A stretch of DNA of 64,000 nt from Ideonella sp. WA131b (GTDB taxonomy: Bacteria > Pseudomonadota > Gammaproteobacteria > Burkholderiales > Burkholderiaceae_C). The notes under the pieces are model-generated. The model searched no databases. It was not told where the DNA came from and saw nothing but the letters and a program-made list of their open reading frames with translations. A program made the position numbers and the translations under genes. Positions 42,256-52,059 of the stretch are shown piece after piece. The DNA lies in NCBI GenBank assembly GCA_023657425.1, contig JAGTJW010000002.1:610431-674430 (forward strand). The letters are read 5' to 3'. Each line of letters opens with the position of its first letter. Within the stretch, counting starts at the first letter, position 1.

Positions 42256-42933
42256 ATGATCACCGTCCACCACCTCGAAAACTCGCGCTCCCAGCGCGTG
42301 CTGTGGCTGCTCGAAGAGCTCGGCACGCCCTACACCGTGAAGCGCTACGCCCGCCATCCCGTGACCATGCTCGCGCCGCCCGAGCTGAAAGCGGTGCACC
42401 CGCTGGGCAAGAGCCCGGTGATCGACGACGACGGCACCGTGGTGGCCGAGAGCGGCGCCATCATCGAGCACCTGGTCGGCACGCACGGCCAGGGCCGCCT
42501 GAAGCCGCCGCCGGGCACGGCCGAGGCGCGGCGCTACACCTACTGGCTGCACTTCGCCGAGGGCAGCCTGATGCCGCCGCTGCTGGTGGCGCTGATCTTC
42601 GCCAAGGTGCGTGGCGCCAAGGTGCCGTTCTTCGTCAAGCCCATCGTCAAGGGCATCGCGGCCCAGGTGCACAAGGCCTACATCGACCCCAACGTCAACA
42701 ACCTGCTCGCCTTCATGGAGGCCGAGCTTCAGCAGCGCGAGTGGTTCGCGGGCGATGCCTTCACAGCCGCCGACGTGCAGATGAGCTATCCCGTGGAGGC
42801 CGCCGCGGCCGGCCGCGCTGGCTTCAGCGCGCACAGCCACCCGAAGCTGCACGCCTGGCTGATGCGCTGCCAGGCGCGACCGGCCTACCAGCGCGCGCTG
42901 GCGGCCGGCGGGCCGTATTCGGTGATCCCTTGA
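42256..42933 (+). CDS. Glutathione S-transferase family protein
   Basis: A 225-aa GST with an N-terminal thioredoxin-like domain (MITVHHLENSRSQRVLWLLEEL; the Ser in NSRSQR is the likely glutathione-activating residue) containing the cis-Pro region HPLGKSPVIDDDG and the glutathione-contacting ESGAIIEHL, and an all-helical C-terminal domain with AGDAFTAADVQMSYPVEAAA. Best resemblance is to bacterial GSTs annotated as beta/other-type detoxification enzymes. A -10-like hexamer (TACAAA, 42243-42248) ends 7 nt before the ATG. No partner gene; the next gene is convergent. Confidence 0.9.
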   Translation: MITVHHLENSRSQRVLWLLEELGTPYTVKRYARHPVTMLAPPELKAVHPLGKSPVIDDDGTVVAESGAIIEHLVGTHGQGRLKPPPGTAEARRYTYWLHFAEGSLMPPLLVALIFAKVRGAKVPFFVKPIVKGIAAQVHKAYIDPNVNNLLAFMEAELQQREWFAGDAFTAADVQMSYPVEAAAAGRAGFSAHSHPKLHAWLMRCQARPAYQRALAAGGPYSVIP

Positions 42934-42951
42934 GCGCGTGCGCCGGCGCGC

Positions 42952-43959
42952 TCAGCCTGTGAGCCGGGCGCGGAACCAGTCCGGCATCGGCGCCGAGCGC
43001 TTCGCGGCGTAGTCCGTCCACACCGTGCGCGCCCCGCCCTCGGCGTAAACCACACCCGGCTCGTCCATCCGCTCGATCGTGTGGAAGGTGTCGAAGCTGC
43101 TGCGCCCCGGGTTGGCCACGCTCATCGTGACGCGCACCTCGCCCGGGAACTCCAGCTGGCGCAGGAAGTTGCAGAAGGCGTTGATGATCACCGGCCCGGC
43201 GGTCGAGAGCTTGGGGTCGACGCCGACCGAAAAGATCCAGTCGAGCCGGCAGACCTCCATGTAGCGGAAATAGAGCGTGTTGTTGACGTGGCCCATGGCG
43301 TCCATGTCGCCCCAGCGCAGCGGCATCACCAACTCGTGCACCCGCCGTACCTCCGTGGGCAGCACGAAGCGCAGGCCGGGTCCCGCTTCCGTTCGCCCTG
43401 AGCCTGTCGAAGGGCCTGCGTCCGGCGCGCTGGGCTTCGACAAGCTCAGCCCGAACGGTGGTGTTTCCGTCGACTCACCCGTCAACAGCTCCGCCCAGCG
43501 CGCCTCGCGCTCGCCCGGCGAGCGCGCCAGCTTCACCACGCGCGGCGGCACCTTCGTCGCCAGCTCGTCGAGGAAGCCCTCCACCGACGAGATGTCGGCA
43601 AAGCGGTGCAGCCGCTCGGCGTTCAGCCGCAGCTCGGCTGCCGTCTGCGGCCCGCGCAGCAGCAGCACCGCGAGCAGCGCGACGCTCTGCGAGGGCAGGC
43701 CCAGCACGCGGCCCGCGTTGTGCTCGAAGCGCACGACACGGCTGCCGCTGAGCTCGACCACCAGGCTCAGGCGCTTGAGCCCGTCCAGCGCCAGCAGCAC
43801 CTCGTGCTCCGACAGCTCCATCACCGGCTGCCGCGCCGTCTTCTGGTTGCAGCCGGCCACCAGCGCGTTCAGGCTCAGCGGGTAGGTGTCGGGCACGGTG
43901 GCGGCCTTCTCCACCAGCACGCCCAGGATGCGGCCCTCGGCCGCGTTCAGCGTCCGCAT
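42952..43959 (-). CDS. Fusion of a DUF480/YceH domain with a 4-hydroxybenzoyl-CoA-type thioesterase
   Basis: A 335-aa protein made of two normally separate units. Residues 1-162 are a DUF480 (YceH) domain (MRTLNAAEGRILGVLVEKA, YPLSLNALVAGCNQKTARQP, LLLRGPQTAAELRLNAERLH), a winged-helix-like family of unclear function. Residues about 197-335 are a hotdog thioesterase of the YbgC/FadM kind (MPLRWGDMDAMGHVNNTLYF with catalytic Asp220). The linker at 163-195 (PFGLSLSKPSAPDAGPSTGS and following) is the translation of an inverted-repeat element at 43389-43458. The ATG at 43959 starts the YceH domain and lies 7 bp after the SDR stop codon. Either a genuine fusion caused by the repeat, or two genes joined by read-through in frame; no stop codon separates them. 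Confidence 0.88.
   Translation of the reverse strand: MRTLNAAEGRILGVLVEKAATVPDTYPLSLNALVAGCNQKTARQPVMELSEHEVLLALDGLKRLSLVVELSGSRVVRFEHNAGRVLGLPSQSVALLAVLLLRGPQTAAELRLNAERLHRFADISSVEGFLDELATKVPPRVVKLARSPGEREARWAELLTGESTETPPFGLSLSKPSAPDAGPSTGSGRTEAGPGLRFVLPTEVRRVHELVMPLRWGDMDAMGHVNNTLYFRYMEVCRLDWIFSVGVDPKLSTAGPVIINAFCNFLRQLEFPGEVRVTMSVANPGRSSFDTFHTIERMDEPGVVYAEGGARTVWTDYAAKRSAPMPDWFRARLTG
43389..43458. repeat. REP-like inverted repeat inside the DUF480-thioesterase fusion gene
   Basis: Arms CCGTTCGCCCTGAGCCTGTC... (43389-43413) and ...CAAGCTCAGCCCGAACGG (43435-43458) are inverted copies differing at about three positions, separated by 21 bp. This 'TTCGCCCTGAGCCTGTCGAA' palindrome is a dispersed repeat familiar from several GC-rich proteobacterial genomes. 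Here it is 70 bp, keeps the reading frame open and encodes residues about 168-190 of the fusion protein. Confidence 0.85.
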
Positions 43960-43966
43960 CGGTCGG

Positions 43967-44749
43967 TCATATCGCCTGGCCGTCGTCGGCGGTGATGACG
44001 GCGCCGTTGACGAAGTGACTCTCGTTCGCGCACAGCAGCACCAGCAGCGCGTCCAGATCGGACGGCTGGCCCACACGCTGGCGCGGGAAGCCCTTGATCA
44101 TCTTCTGCCCGGCCTCGGTGTGCCACACGTGGTGGTTGATCTCGGTGTCGATGTAGCCCGGGCAGAGGGCGTTGACGTTGATGCCGTACCGACCCCACTC
44201 CAGCGCCATCACGCGCGTCATGTGCACCACCGTGGCCTTGCTCATGCAGTAGACGCCGATGTTGGGCCAGGCACGCAGCCCGGCCATCGAGGCGATGTTG
44301 ACGATGCGACCGCCCGTGAACGTGCCCGGCGCCTCGCCCTTGCTGCGCGCGATCATGCGCTTGGCCACCGCCTGGGCGACGAAGAACGCGCCGCGCACGT
44401 TGGTGTCGAAGGTGCGGTCGTAGCTCTCGGGCGTGGCCTCGGTGAGCTTCTCGGTGCTGCCGACGCCGCTGTTGTTGACGAGGATGTCGATGGCGCCCAT
44501 CTCCGTCTCGGCGTGCGCCACCGCGGCGGCGATGCTGTCGGTGTCGGTGACGTCCAGGGTCACCACGTGGGCGTCGCCGCCCTGGCTCTCGATCTCGGCG
44601 CGCAGCGTCTTCAGCCGCTCCACACGGCGGGCCGCCAGCACCACGCCGGCGCCGGCCGCGGCCAGCGCGCGCGCAAACTGGGCACCCAGCCCGCTGGAGG
44701 CGCCGGTGACGAAGGCCACGCGGCCGGAAAGATCGAGGGTGTAGGCCAT
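43967..44749 (-). CDS. Short-chain dehydrogenase/reductase
   Basis: A 260-aa classical SDR. The NAD(P)-binding motif GASSGLG is at 16-22, NNSG at 92-95, and the catalytic residues are Ser154, Tyr167 and Lys171 (VYCMSK). ALCPGYIDTEIN follows. R41/R42 after the second strand suggests NADP(H). The ATG at 44749 gives MAYTLDLSGRVAF; a longer frame runs into the divergent ABC gene and is not real. The gene lies 130 bp from the divergent ABC ATPase gene and 7 bp upstream of the YceH-thioesterase gene, so an acyl-CoA or fatty-acid role is possible. Substrate is unknown. Confidence 0.92.
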   Translation of the reverse strand: MAYTLDLSGRVAFVTGASSGLGAQFARALAAAGAGVVLAARRVERLKTLRAEIESQGGDAHVVTLDVTDTDSIAAAVAHAETEMGAIDILVNNSGVGSTEKLTEATPESYDRTFDTNVRGAFFVAQAVAKRMIARSKGEAPGTFTGGRIVNIASMAGLRAWPNIGVYCMSKATVVHMTRVMALEWGRYGINVNALCPGYIDTEINHHVWHTEAGQKMIKGFPRQRVGQPSDLDALLVLLCANESHFVNGAVITADDGQAI

Positions 44750-44879
44750 GGTTCGGGACGGTCCTGCGAATGGGGTTGCCTGGGGCCGGGCCACGCGCCA
44801 TGAACAGCCCGCGACAAAGCCCGCTCGCACGATAGCAGGGCACAGCGACGCCACCGCTGCGGCATCATCGGCCGCTGCC

Positions 44880-45533
<654 letters not shown>

Positions 45534-45552
45534 CCACACGTCGTTGCCCCGC

Positions 45553-48090
45553 ATGACCCCGGCCCTGCTGCGCCTGCTGCTGTGGCGCGAGTTGCGCCAC
45601 CATCCGTGGCGCCATGCCACTGCGCTGCTGGCTGTGGCGCTGGGCGTGGCGCTGGCGTGGTCGGTGCACCTCATCAACCAGTCGGCGCTGGCCGAGTTCA
45701 GCGCCGCCGTGCGCGCCGCCAACGGCGACGCCGACCTCTCGCTGCGCGGCCCCGCCGTGCCCGACGCGCTCTTCGAGCGCGTGGCGCAGGACGCCGCGGT
45801 GGAGATCGCCAGCCCCGTGCTGGAGATCGACACGCTGCTTGAGCGCCCCGACGGCCGCCGCGTGGCCGTTCGCGTGATCGGGCTGGACGTCCTGCGCGCC
45901 GCGCCGCTGGCGCCGGAGCTGCTGCCGCGCGCGGCCGATCCGGAGAGCAAAGACCGTGACGGCGACCGCGAAGGCCAGCGGCGCTTCTCCGCCTTCGACC
46001 CCGACGCGGCCTTTGTCAACGCCGCGGCGCTGGCGGCGCTGGGCGGAAGGCCGCCCGAGCGCATCGCGCTGCAAAGCGGCCCGGCCACCGTGTCGCTGCG
46101 CCACGCCGGCAGCGTGGCCGTGGGCGGCACGCCGGTGGTGGTGATGGACCTCGCCGGGGCGCAAGCCCACTTCAGCGCGCTCGGCCGTCTCACCCGCATC
46201 GACCTGCGTCTGGCCCCCGGCACCGACCCCGATGCCTGGGTGCGCGGCCTTGAGCTGCCCGAGGGCGTGCGCGCCGCCACGCCGGGGGCCGATGAGCAGC
46301 GCGTGTCGAACCTGTCGCGCGCGTACCGCGTCAACCTCACGGTGCTGGCGCTGGTGGCGCTGTTCGTCGGCGCCTTCCTGGTGTTCTCGGTGGTGTCGCT
46401 GGGCGTGGCGCAGCGCGCACCGGCACTGGCGCTGCTGGGCGTGCTGGGGCTGTCGGCGGCACAGCGGCGCACGCTGGTGCTGGCCGAGTGCACGGCGCTG
46501 GGCCTGGCGGGCGCCCTGCTGGGCCTCGTGGCCGGCACGGCGATGGCCGCTGCGGCGCTGCGCTGGATGGCCGGCGACCTGGGTGGTGGCTACTTCCCCG
46601 GCATCGCGCCGCGGCTGCAGGTGGAGCCGCTGGGCGTGGCCGTGTTCGGCGCGCTGGGTCTGGTGTCGGCGCTGGTGGGCGGCTGGTGGCCGGCGCGGCA
46701 GGCCGAGCGGCTGGCGCCGGCGCAGGCGCTCAAGGGCCTGGGCTTTGCGCTGGGCGCGGGCGCGCCGCCGGCCTGGCCCGGGCTGGCGCTGGTGGGCACG
46801 GGCGCGCTGGCCGCGCTGGCGCCGCCGGTGGCCGGGCTGCCGCTGGCGGCCTACGCTGCCGTGGCCCTGCTGTTGGTGGGCGGCGTGGCGCTGATCCCGA
46901 CCACCGTGCATGCGCTGCTGGCGCGCTGGCCACGGCCGCAGGGCGCGCTGGCGCTGCTGGCGCTGCAGCGCGCGCGCCACCAGCGCGGCACGGCCACGGC
47001 GGCGGTGGCCGGCGTGGTGGCCAGCCTGGCGCTGAGTGTGGCCATCACGGTGATGGTGGCCAGCTTCCGCGACGGCGTGGCGCGCTGGCTCGACACCGTG
47101 CTGCCGGCCGACCTGTACGCCCGCACCGCGACGAGCAGCGCCGTGGCCAACCAGGCCTGGCTGCCGCCTGGCTTCGTGGCCCAGGCCGCCGCGGTGCCCG
47201 GCGTGCTGCGCGTCGAGGCCGCGCGGGTGGTGCCGGTGGTGCTGGACGAGAGCCGCCCGGCCGTCGTGCTGGTGGCGCGGCCGCTGGCCGACCCCGCCGC
47301 CGTGCTGCCGCTGCTGGCCGCGCCGCGGCCGGCGCCGGCGGGCGCGGTGGGCGTGTTCGTCAGCGAGGCGCTGGTGTCGCTGTACGGCGCTGCGCCGGGC
47401 CGGCCGTTCACGATGCCGGTGGCCGGCACGCCCCGCGAGCTGTGGGTGCGCGGCGTGTGGCGCGACTATGCGCGCCAGTTCGGCACGGTGGTGATCGATG
47501 AGGCCGACTACCGGCGCCTGAGCGGCGACGGGCGTGTCAACGACCTCGCGCTGTGGCTCGCCCCCGGCACCGTGGCGTTCGACGTGCAGCAGGCGCTGCG
47601 GGCCGCCGTGCCCGAGCCGGGGCTGCTGGAGTTCGCCAGCAGCGCCGAGCTGCGCAAGCTCTCGTTGCGCATCTTCGATCGCAGCTTTGCCGTCACGCAC
47701 TACCTGCAGGCGGTCGCCATCGCCATCGGCCTGGTGGGCATCGCGGCCTCGTTGAGCGCACAGGTGCTGGCGCGGCGCAAGGAGTTCGGGCTGCTGGCCC
47801 ACCTGGGCCTCGTGCGCGGCGACGTCGTGCGGCTGGTCGCCGCCGAGGCGCTGGCCTGGGTGGCTGCCGGCGTGCTGATGGGGCTGGTGCTGGGCGTGGC
47901 GATCAGCCTGGTGCTGGTGTTCGTCGTCAACCCGCAGAGCTTTCACTGGACCATGGACCTCGTGCTGCCCTGGGCGAGCCTGGCGGCGCTGGCCCTGGCC
48001 GTGCTGGCGGCCGGCGTGGCCACCGCGGCGCTGACGGCGCGCAACGCGGCGCGCGCCCCGGCCGTGCGCGCCGTGCGGGAGGACTGGTGA
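45553..48090 (+). CDS. FtsX-type ABC transporter permease
   Basis: An 845-aa inner-membrane protein with two FtsX/MacB-like halves. An N-terminal helix (HATALLAVALGVALAWSVHL) is followed by a large periplasmic domain, a core of three helices near 265-400, several more helices at about 410-480, a second periplasmic domain, and a final helix group (YLQAVAIAIGLVGIAASLSA, VLMGLVLGVAISLVLVFVVN, WASLAALALAVLAAGVATAA). This is the AttG-like layout of large permeases that act with a small ATPase and a secreted hydratase-like protein. The stop codon overlaps the next gene's GTG start (GTGA), so the three genes form one operon. Confidence 0.9.
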   Translation: MTPALLRLLLWRELRHHPWRHATALLAVALGVALAWSVHLINQSALAEFSAAVRAANGDADLSLRGPAVPDALFERVAQDAAVEIASPVLEIDTLLERPDGRRVAVRVIGLDVLRAAPLAPELLPRAADPESKDRDGDREGQRRFSAFDPDAAFVNAAALAALGGRPPERIALQSGPATVSLRHAGSVAVGGTPVVVMDLAGAQAHFSALGRLTRIDLRLAPGTDPDAWVRGLELPEGVRAATPGADEQRVSNLSRAYRVNLTVLALVALFVGAFLVFSVVSLGVAQRAPALALLGVLGLSAAQRRTLVLAECTALGLAGALLGLVAGTAMAAAALRWMAGDLGGGYFPGIAPRLQVEPLGVAVFGALGLVSALVGGWWPARQAERLAPAQALKGLGFALGAGAPPAWPGLALVGTGALAALAPPVAGLPLAAYAAVALLLVGGVALIPTTVHALLARWPRPQGALALLALQRARHQRGTATAAVAGVVASLALSVAITVMVASFRDGVARWLDTVLPADLYARTATSSAVANQAWLPPGFVAQAAAVPGVLRVEAARVVPVVLDESRPAVVLVARPLADPAAVLPLLAAPRPAPAGAVGVFVSEALVSLYGAAPGRPFTMPVAGTPRELWVRGVWRDYARQFGTVVIDEADYRRLSGDGRVNDLALWLAPGTVAFDVQQALRAAVPEPGLLEFASSAELRKLSLRIFDRSFAVTHYLQAVAIAIGLVGIAASLSAQVLARRKEFGLLAHLGLVRGDVVRLVAAEALAWVAAGVLMGLVLGVAISLVLVFVVNPQSFHWTMDLVLPWASLAALALAVLAAGVATAALTARNAARAPAVRAVREDW

Positions 48091-49211
48091 ACCCCGCCCG
48101 CCGCCGCTGGCTGGCTGCCTGGCTGGGCGCCACGGGCCTGGCGCCCGCGCTGGCCGCAGGCGAGCCGGCCGAGAACGACGACATCCCGCGTCGCGGCCGC
48201 AGGCTGCGCTTCCCGCGCGACCACGGCGCCCACCCGGGCTGCCGCACCGAGTGGTGGTACCTCACCGGCTGGCTGGGCACCGAGACGCAGCCGGTGGGCG
48301 GCTTCCAGGTGACCTTCTTCCGCAGACGCACGGGCTTGGCGCAGGGCCACCCCAGCCGCTTCGCGGCACGGCAGCTGCTGTTCGCGCACGCCGCCGTCAC
48401 CCTGCTCACCCCCGACGGCGCGCGCCACGTGCACGACCAACGCATCGTGCGCTGGACCGGCGACCCCGCCGCGCCCCTGGCCGCCGCCGCGCAGGACACC
48501 GCCCGCGTGCACATCGGCCCCTGGCGGGTGGCGCTGGAGGAAGACGCCGCCGGCGCGCGCTGGACGAGCCGCATCCCCGCACGCGACTTCACGCTCGAGC
48601 TCGAGCTGGCGCGCACGCAGCCGCTGCTGCTGCAGGGCGACGCCGGCTTCAGCCGCAAGGGGCCCGACGAGGCGCAGTCCAGCCACTACGTCACCGAGCC
48701 GCGGCTGGCGGTGCGCGGCCGCATCACGGTGCAGGGCCGCGAGCAGCCCTTTGCCGACGGCCGCGCCTGGATGGACCATGAGTGGAGCGAGGCGCTGCTG
48801 CACCCCCAGGCCGTGGGCTGGGACTGGATCGGCGTCAACCTGTTCGACGGCGGCGCGCTGACGGCCTTCCAGCTGCGGCGGGCCGACGGCAGCGCACTGT
48901 GGGCCGGCGGCAGCCATCGCGCGGCCGGCGGCGCGGTGCGGGCCTTCGAGCCGGCCGAGCTGCGCTTCGAGGCCGTGCGCCGCTGGCGCAGCCCGGCCAC
49001 CGGCGTGAGTTGGCCCGTGGCCTGGCGCGTGGTCACGCCGGCCGGCCGCCACGAGGTGCGGGCCTTGGCCGACGCGCAGGAGCTCGACAGCCGCGCCAGC
49101 ACCGGCACCTTGTACTGGGAAGGCCTGTCCGAGCTGGTGAACGAGGCCGGGCGCCGCATCGGCCTGGGCTACCTGGAACTCACGGGCTACGGCGGCGCCT
49201 TGCGGCTGTAG
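48087..49211 (+). CDS. AttH/CrtC-like secreted protein (carotenoid 1,2-hydratase family)
   Basis: A 374-aa protein with a signal peptide (RRRWLAAWLGATGLAPALAA) and an AttH/CrtC-type double lipocalin-like fold: FPRDHGAHPGCRTEWWYLTG, VGGFQVTFFRRRTG, HYVTEPRLAVRGRI, RAWMDHEWSEALLHPQAVGWDW and LYWEGLSELVNEAGRRIGLG. Despite the name, members linked to an ABC exporter are probably not carotenoid hydratases; their role is to handle the exported, likely lipid-like, substrate. No carotenoid genes are nearby. The GTG at 48087 overlaps the permease stop codon. Confidence 0.87.
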   Translation: MNPARRRWLAAWLGATGLAPALAAGEPAENDDIPRRGRRLRFPRDHGAHPGCRTEWWYLTGWLGTETQPVGGFQVTFFRRRTGLAQGHPSRFAARQLLFAHAAVTLLTPDGARHVHDQRIVRWTGDPAAPLAAAAQDTARVHIGPWRVALEEDAAGARWTSRIPARDFTLELELARTQPLLLQGDAGFSRKGPDEAQSSHYVTEPRLAVRGRITVQGREQPFADGRAWMDHEWSEALLHPQAVGWDWIGVNLFDGGALTAFQLRRADGSALWAGGSHRAAGGAVRAFEPAELRFEAVRRWRSPATGVSWPVAWRVVTPAGRHEVRALADAQELDSRASTGTLYWEGLSELVNEAGRRIGLGYLELTGYGGALRL

Positions 49212-49233
49212 CCGCACGCCCGGGCCCACGCTC

Positions 49234-50079
49234 CTATCGGCGTGCCCGGGGCTCGCTGCGCCAGCCGCCGGTGGGTCTCAGGTGCCCCAGGTCCACCGGC
49301 GAGGCGCGCACACAATTGCCGCCAGCCTGACGCGCGGCCAGCACGGCATCGTGCGCGTCGTCAAGCAGCGACTGCAGGTTCAGGTGCGCAGGGCGCATCT
49401 GGGCGACGCCCACGCTGACGGTGATGGGCAGCGACCCTGGAGGGCCATCAGGCGGCTGCGCCTTCGCCATCTGCTCGGCCCGCTCCCGGATGCGCTCGGC
49501 GACGTCCAGCGCGCCGGTGGCGTCGGAGTGGGCCAGGAACACCGCCATCTGGGCGTCAGAGAAACGCGTCAGCAGGTCGGCGCAGCGCAGCGTCGGCGCG
49601 GTTTGGCGCAGCAACTCGGCCAGCACCGCGTCGGTGGCCTCGCTGCCGTGCGTCTCGGTCAGGCGGGCGTAGCGGTCGACGTCCACCAGCAGCAGCGCGG
49701 CACCGCTGCCGTAGCGGCGGGCCCGGGCCCATTCGCGGCCCGCCAGTTCCAGGAAGAGCGGCCGCGTGGCGCCCAAGGGCGTGTGCAGGGTGCCGGCGAC
49801 CAGCCCTGCGCGCTCCTCCTGACGCCGCATGAGCCGCTGCAGCGCCCAAGCGGCCGGCAGCCAGGCCGTCGCCACGCCGATCAGGGCGCCCAGTGGGGCG
49901 GCCCAGGTTCCGGCGCCCCAGCTGCGGTCGACTGCCCAGGCCATCAGGGCTGCAAGGACCGCAGCCCCGGCCGTCAGCAGCGCCAAGGCAACCGGCATTG
50001 GCAGGCTAGCCAGCCGCAGCCGAGAAGGCACGGCTTCCGGCAGGGTGGCCGGCTGGGTGGGAAAGGGGGGCAGGCTCAT
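49234..50079 (-). CDS. Membrane protein with a degenerate GGDEF domain
   Basis: A 281-aa protein with two membrane helices (about 28-50 and 62-82) followed by a GGDEF-like domain. The nucleotide-binding part LLLVDVDRYARLTETHGSEATD and the following helix are well preserved, but the active-site motif is replaced by SDAQM (174-178, RFSDAQMAVFLA), so diguanylate cyclase activity is unlikely. ITVSVGVAQM near the end matches the conserved GGDEF strand. It could bind GTP or c-di-GMP as a sensor, or be an inactive remnant. The start could also be the ATG at 50100. It converges on the AttH-like gene. Confidence 0.75.
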   Translation of the reverse strand: MSLPPFPTQPATLPEAVPSRLRLASLPMPVALALLTAGAAVLAALMAWAVDRSWGAGTWAAPLGALIGVATAWLPAAWALQRLMRRQEERAGLVAGTLHTPLGATRPLFLELAGREWARARRYGSGAALLLVDVDRYARLTETHGSEATDAVLAELLRQTAPTLRCADLLTRFSDAQMAVFLAHSDATGALDVAERIRERAEQMAKAQPPDGPPGSLPITVSVGVAQMRPAHLNLQSLLDDAHDAVLAARQAGGNCVRASPVDLGHLRPTGGWRSEPRARR

Positions 50080-50223
50080 CGAACCGGAGGACCAGTCCAT
50101 CTATTCGACCACATCCGGCCGCGACTGAAGCGCTTCGGCGGGAAGCGCCGCGCGCAGTCCCTCAGGCGCGGGGGTTTCAGCCGCTGCCGCCGGCGCGACC
50201 CGGCCCCGCATAGACTTCCCGTC

Positions 50224-52059
50224 ATGTCCGACAAAACCTCCCGACCAGCGGCGAAGTCGCCCCGCTCGCTGTCTGGTCTTCTGCCGTTCGTGCGCCCGTA
50301 CCGCCGCATCGTGGTGCTGGCCGGCGTCTTCCTGGTGCTGGCGGCAGTGAGCACGCTGGCCTTTCCGTTGGCGCTGAAGCAGCTCATCGACCAGGGCTTG
50401 GTCGCCGCCGAGCCCGGGCAGCAGCTCATGGCGCTGCGCGGCCACTTCCTGGCCCTGTTTGGGGTGGCGCTGGCGCTGGGTGTGTTCTCGGCGCTGCGCT
50501 TCTTCACCGTCAGCTGGCTGGGCGAGCGCATCACGGCCGACCTGCGAAATGCCGTCTACGGACACGTGCTTCGCCAGAGCCCGGAGTTCTTCGAGAGCAC
50601 CCGCACTGGCGAGGTGCTGTCGCGCCTGACCACCGACACCACGCTCGTGCAGACGGTGGTGGGCTCCAGCCTCAGCATGGGGCTGCGCAACGTGGTGATG
50701 GGCGCTGGCGCGCTGATCGCGCTGATCGTGACCAACCCCTGGGTGATGACGCAGGTGCTCGGGCTGCTGGTGCTGGTGGTGCTGCCGAGCCTGTACTTCG
50801 GCCGCCGCGTGAGGAAGCTCAGCCGCGCCAGCCAGGACCGCGTGGCCGACAGCAGCGCCATCGCGGCCGAGGTGCTGGGCGAGATCCCGGTGGTGCAGAG
50901 CCACGGGCAAGAGGCACGCGAGGCGGCACGGTTCAACCGCAGCACCGAGGAGGCCTTCGCCACGGCGCGCAGGCGCACCACCGTCCGTGCGGTGCTGGTG
51001 GGCTTCATGATCACCGCGACCTTCGCGGCGTTGCTGTGGGGCCTCTACCAGGGCACCGAGGCGGTGATCGAGGGCCGCGTCACCGCGGGCCACCTGGGAC
51101 AGACGGTGGTGTTCGTGATCATCTTCGTGAGCGCCGTCGCGGTGTTGTCCGAGATCTACGGCGACCTGCTGCGCGCCGCCGGCGCCACCGAGCGGCTGAT
51201 GGAGCTGCTGGCAGCGGCGTCGCCCGTCACGGAGCCGGCGGCCCCGGTGGCGTTGCCACCGGCGCGGCACGGGTCGTCGCTGGCCCTGGAGGGCGTGGGC
51301 TTCCACTACCCGTCACGCCCCAACACCGCGGCGCTGGCCGACTTCTCGCTGACCGTCCGTCCGGGCGAGACGGTGGCGCTGGTCGGTCCCAGCGGCGCCG
51401 GCAAGAGCACGGTGTTCCAGTTGCTGCTGCGCTTCTACGACGTGCAGCGCGGCACCGTGCGCCTGGACGGCGTCCCCGTGCGCGAGGCCCGCCTGAGCGA
51501 GTTGCGCGCCCGCATCGGCCTGGTGCCTCAGGACAGCACGGTGTTCTCCACCAGTGCGCTCGAGAACATCCGCTACGGCCGCCCCGAGGCCAGCGATGCC
51601 GAGGTGCACGCCGCCGCGCGGGCCGCCTTTGCCGACGACTTCATCCGCGCGCTGCCCGAGGGCTACGGCACCTACCTGGGCGAGCGCGGCGTGCGCCTGT
51701 CGGGCGGGCAGCGCCAGCGCATCGCGATCGCACGCGCGATGCTGAAGAACCCGCCGCTGCTGCTGCTCGACGAGGCCACCAGCGCACTCGACGCCGAGAG
51801 CGAACGCGTGGTGCAGCAGGCGCTGGAGGCTGCGATGGCCGACCGCACGACCCTGGTCATCGCGCACCGCCTGGCCACGGTGCTGAAGGCCGACCGCATC
51901 GCCGTGATGGAGGCAGGGCGCATCGTCGACATCGGCACGCATGCCGATCTGGTGGCGCGCGGCGGCCTTTATGCGCGCCTGGCGGCGATGCAGTTCGGCC
52001 TTGGCGTCACCGACGCCAACCACCCCGATCAAGCTTTGCCGGCACCGCTGCACCCATGA
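50224..52059 (+). CDS. ABC exporter with fused ATPase (MsbA-like)
   Basis: A 611-aa half-transporter with six membrane helices (about 20-330) and a C-terminal ATPase domain: Walker [17 protein letters not shown]-loop LVPQDSTVF, signature [15 protein letters not shown] and Walker [17 protein letters not shown]. It belongs to the MsbA/ABCB branch of lipid or drug exporters and is predicted to function as a homodimer. The last residues overlap the thyA start (ATGA), an unusual partner for an exporter. A TAGACT hexamer lies 7 nt before the ATG. MsbA function for lipid A is not assured, because several paralogues of this family occur in such genomes. Confidence 0.9.
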   Translation: MSDKTSRPAAKSPRSLSGLLPFVRPYRRIVVLAGVFLVLAAVSTLAFPLALKQLIDQGLVAAEPGQQLMALRGHFLALFGVALALGVFSALRFFTVSWLGERITADLRNAVYGHVLRQSPEFFESTRTGEVLSRLTTDTTLVQTVVGSSLSMGLRNVVMGAGALIALIVTNPWVMTQVLGLLVLVVLPSLYFGRRVRKLSRASQDRVADSSAIAAEVLGEIPVVQSHGQEAREAARFNRSTEEAFATARRRTTVRAVLVGFMITATFAALLWGLYQGTEAVIEGRVTAGHLGQTVVFVIIFVSAVAVLSEIYGDLLRAAGATERLMELLAAASPVTEPAAPVALPPARHGSSLALEGVGFHYPSRPNTAALADFSLTVRPGETVALVGPSGAGKSTVFQLLLRFYDVQRGTVRLDGVPVREARLSELRARIGLVPQDSTVFSTSALENIRYGRPEASDAEVHAAARAAFADDFIRALPEGYGTYLGERGVRLSGGQRQRIAIARAMLKNPPLLLLDEATSALDAESERVVQQALEAAMADRTTLVIAHRLATVLKADRIAVMEAGRIVDIGTHADLVARGGLYARLAAMQFGLGVTDANHPDQALPAPLHP

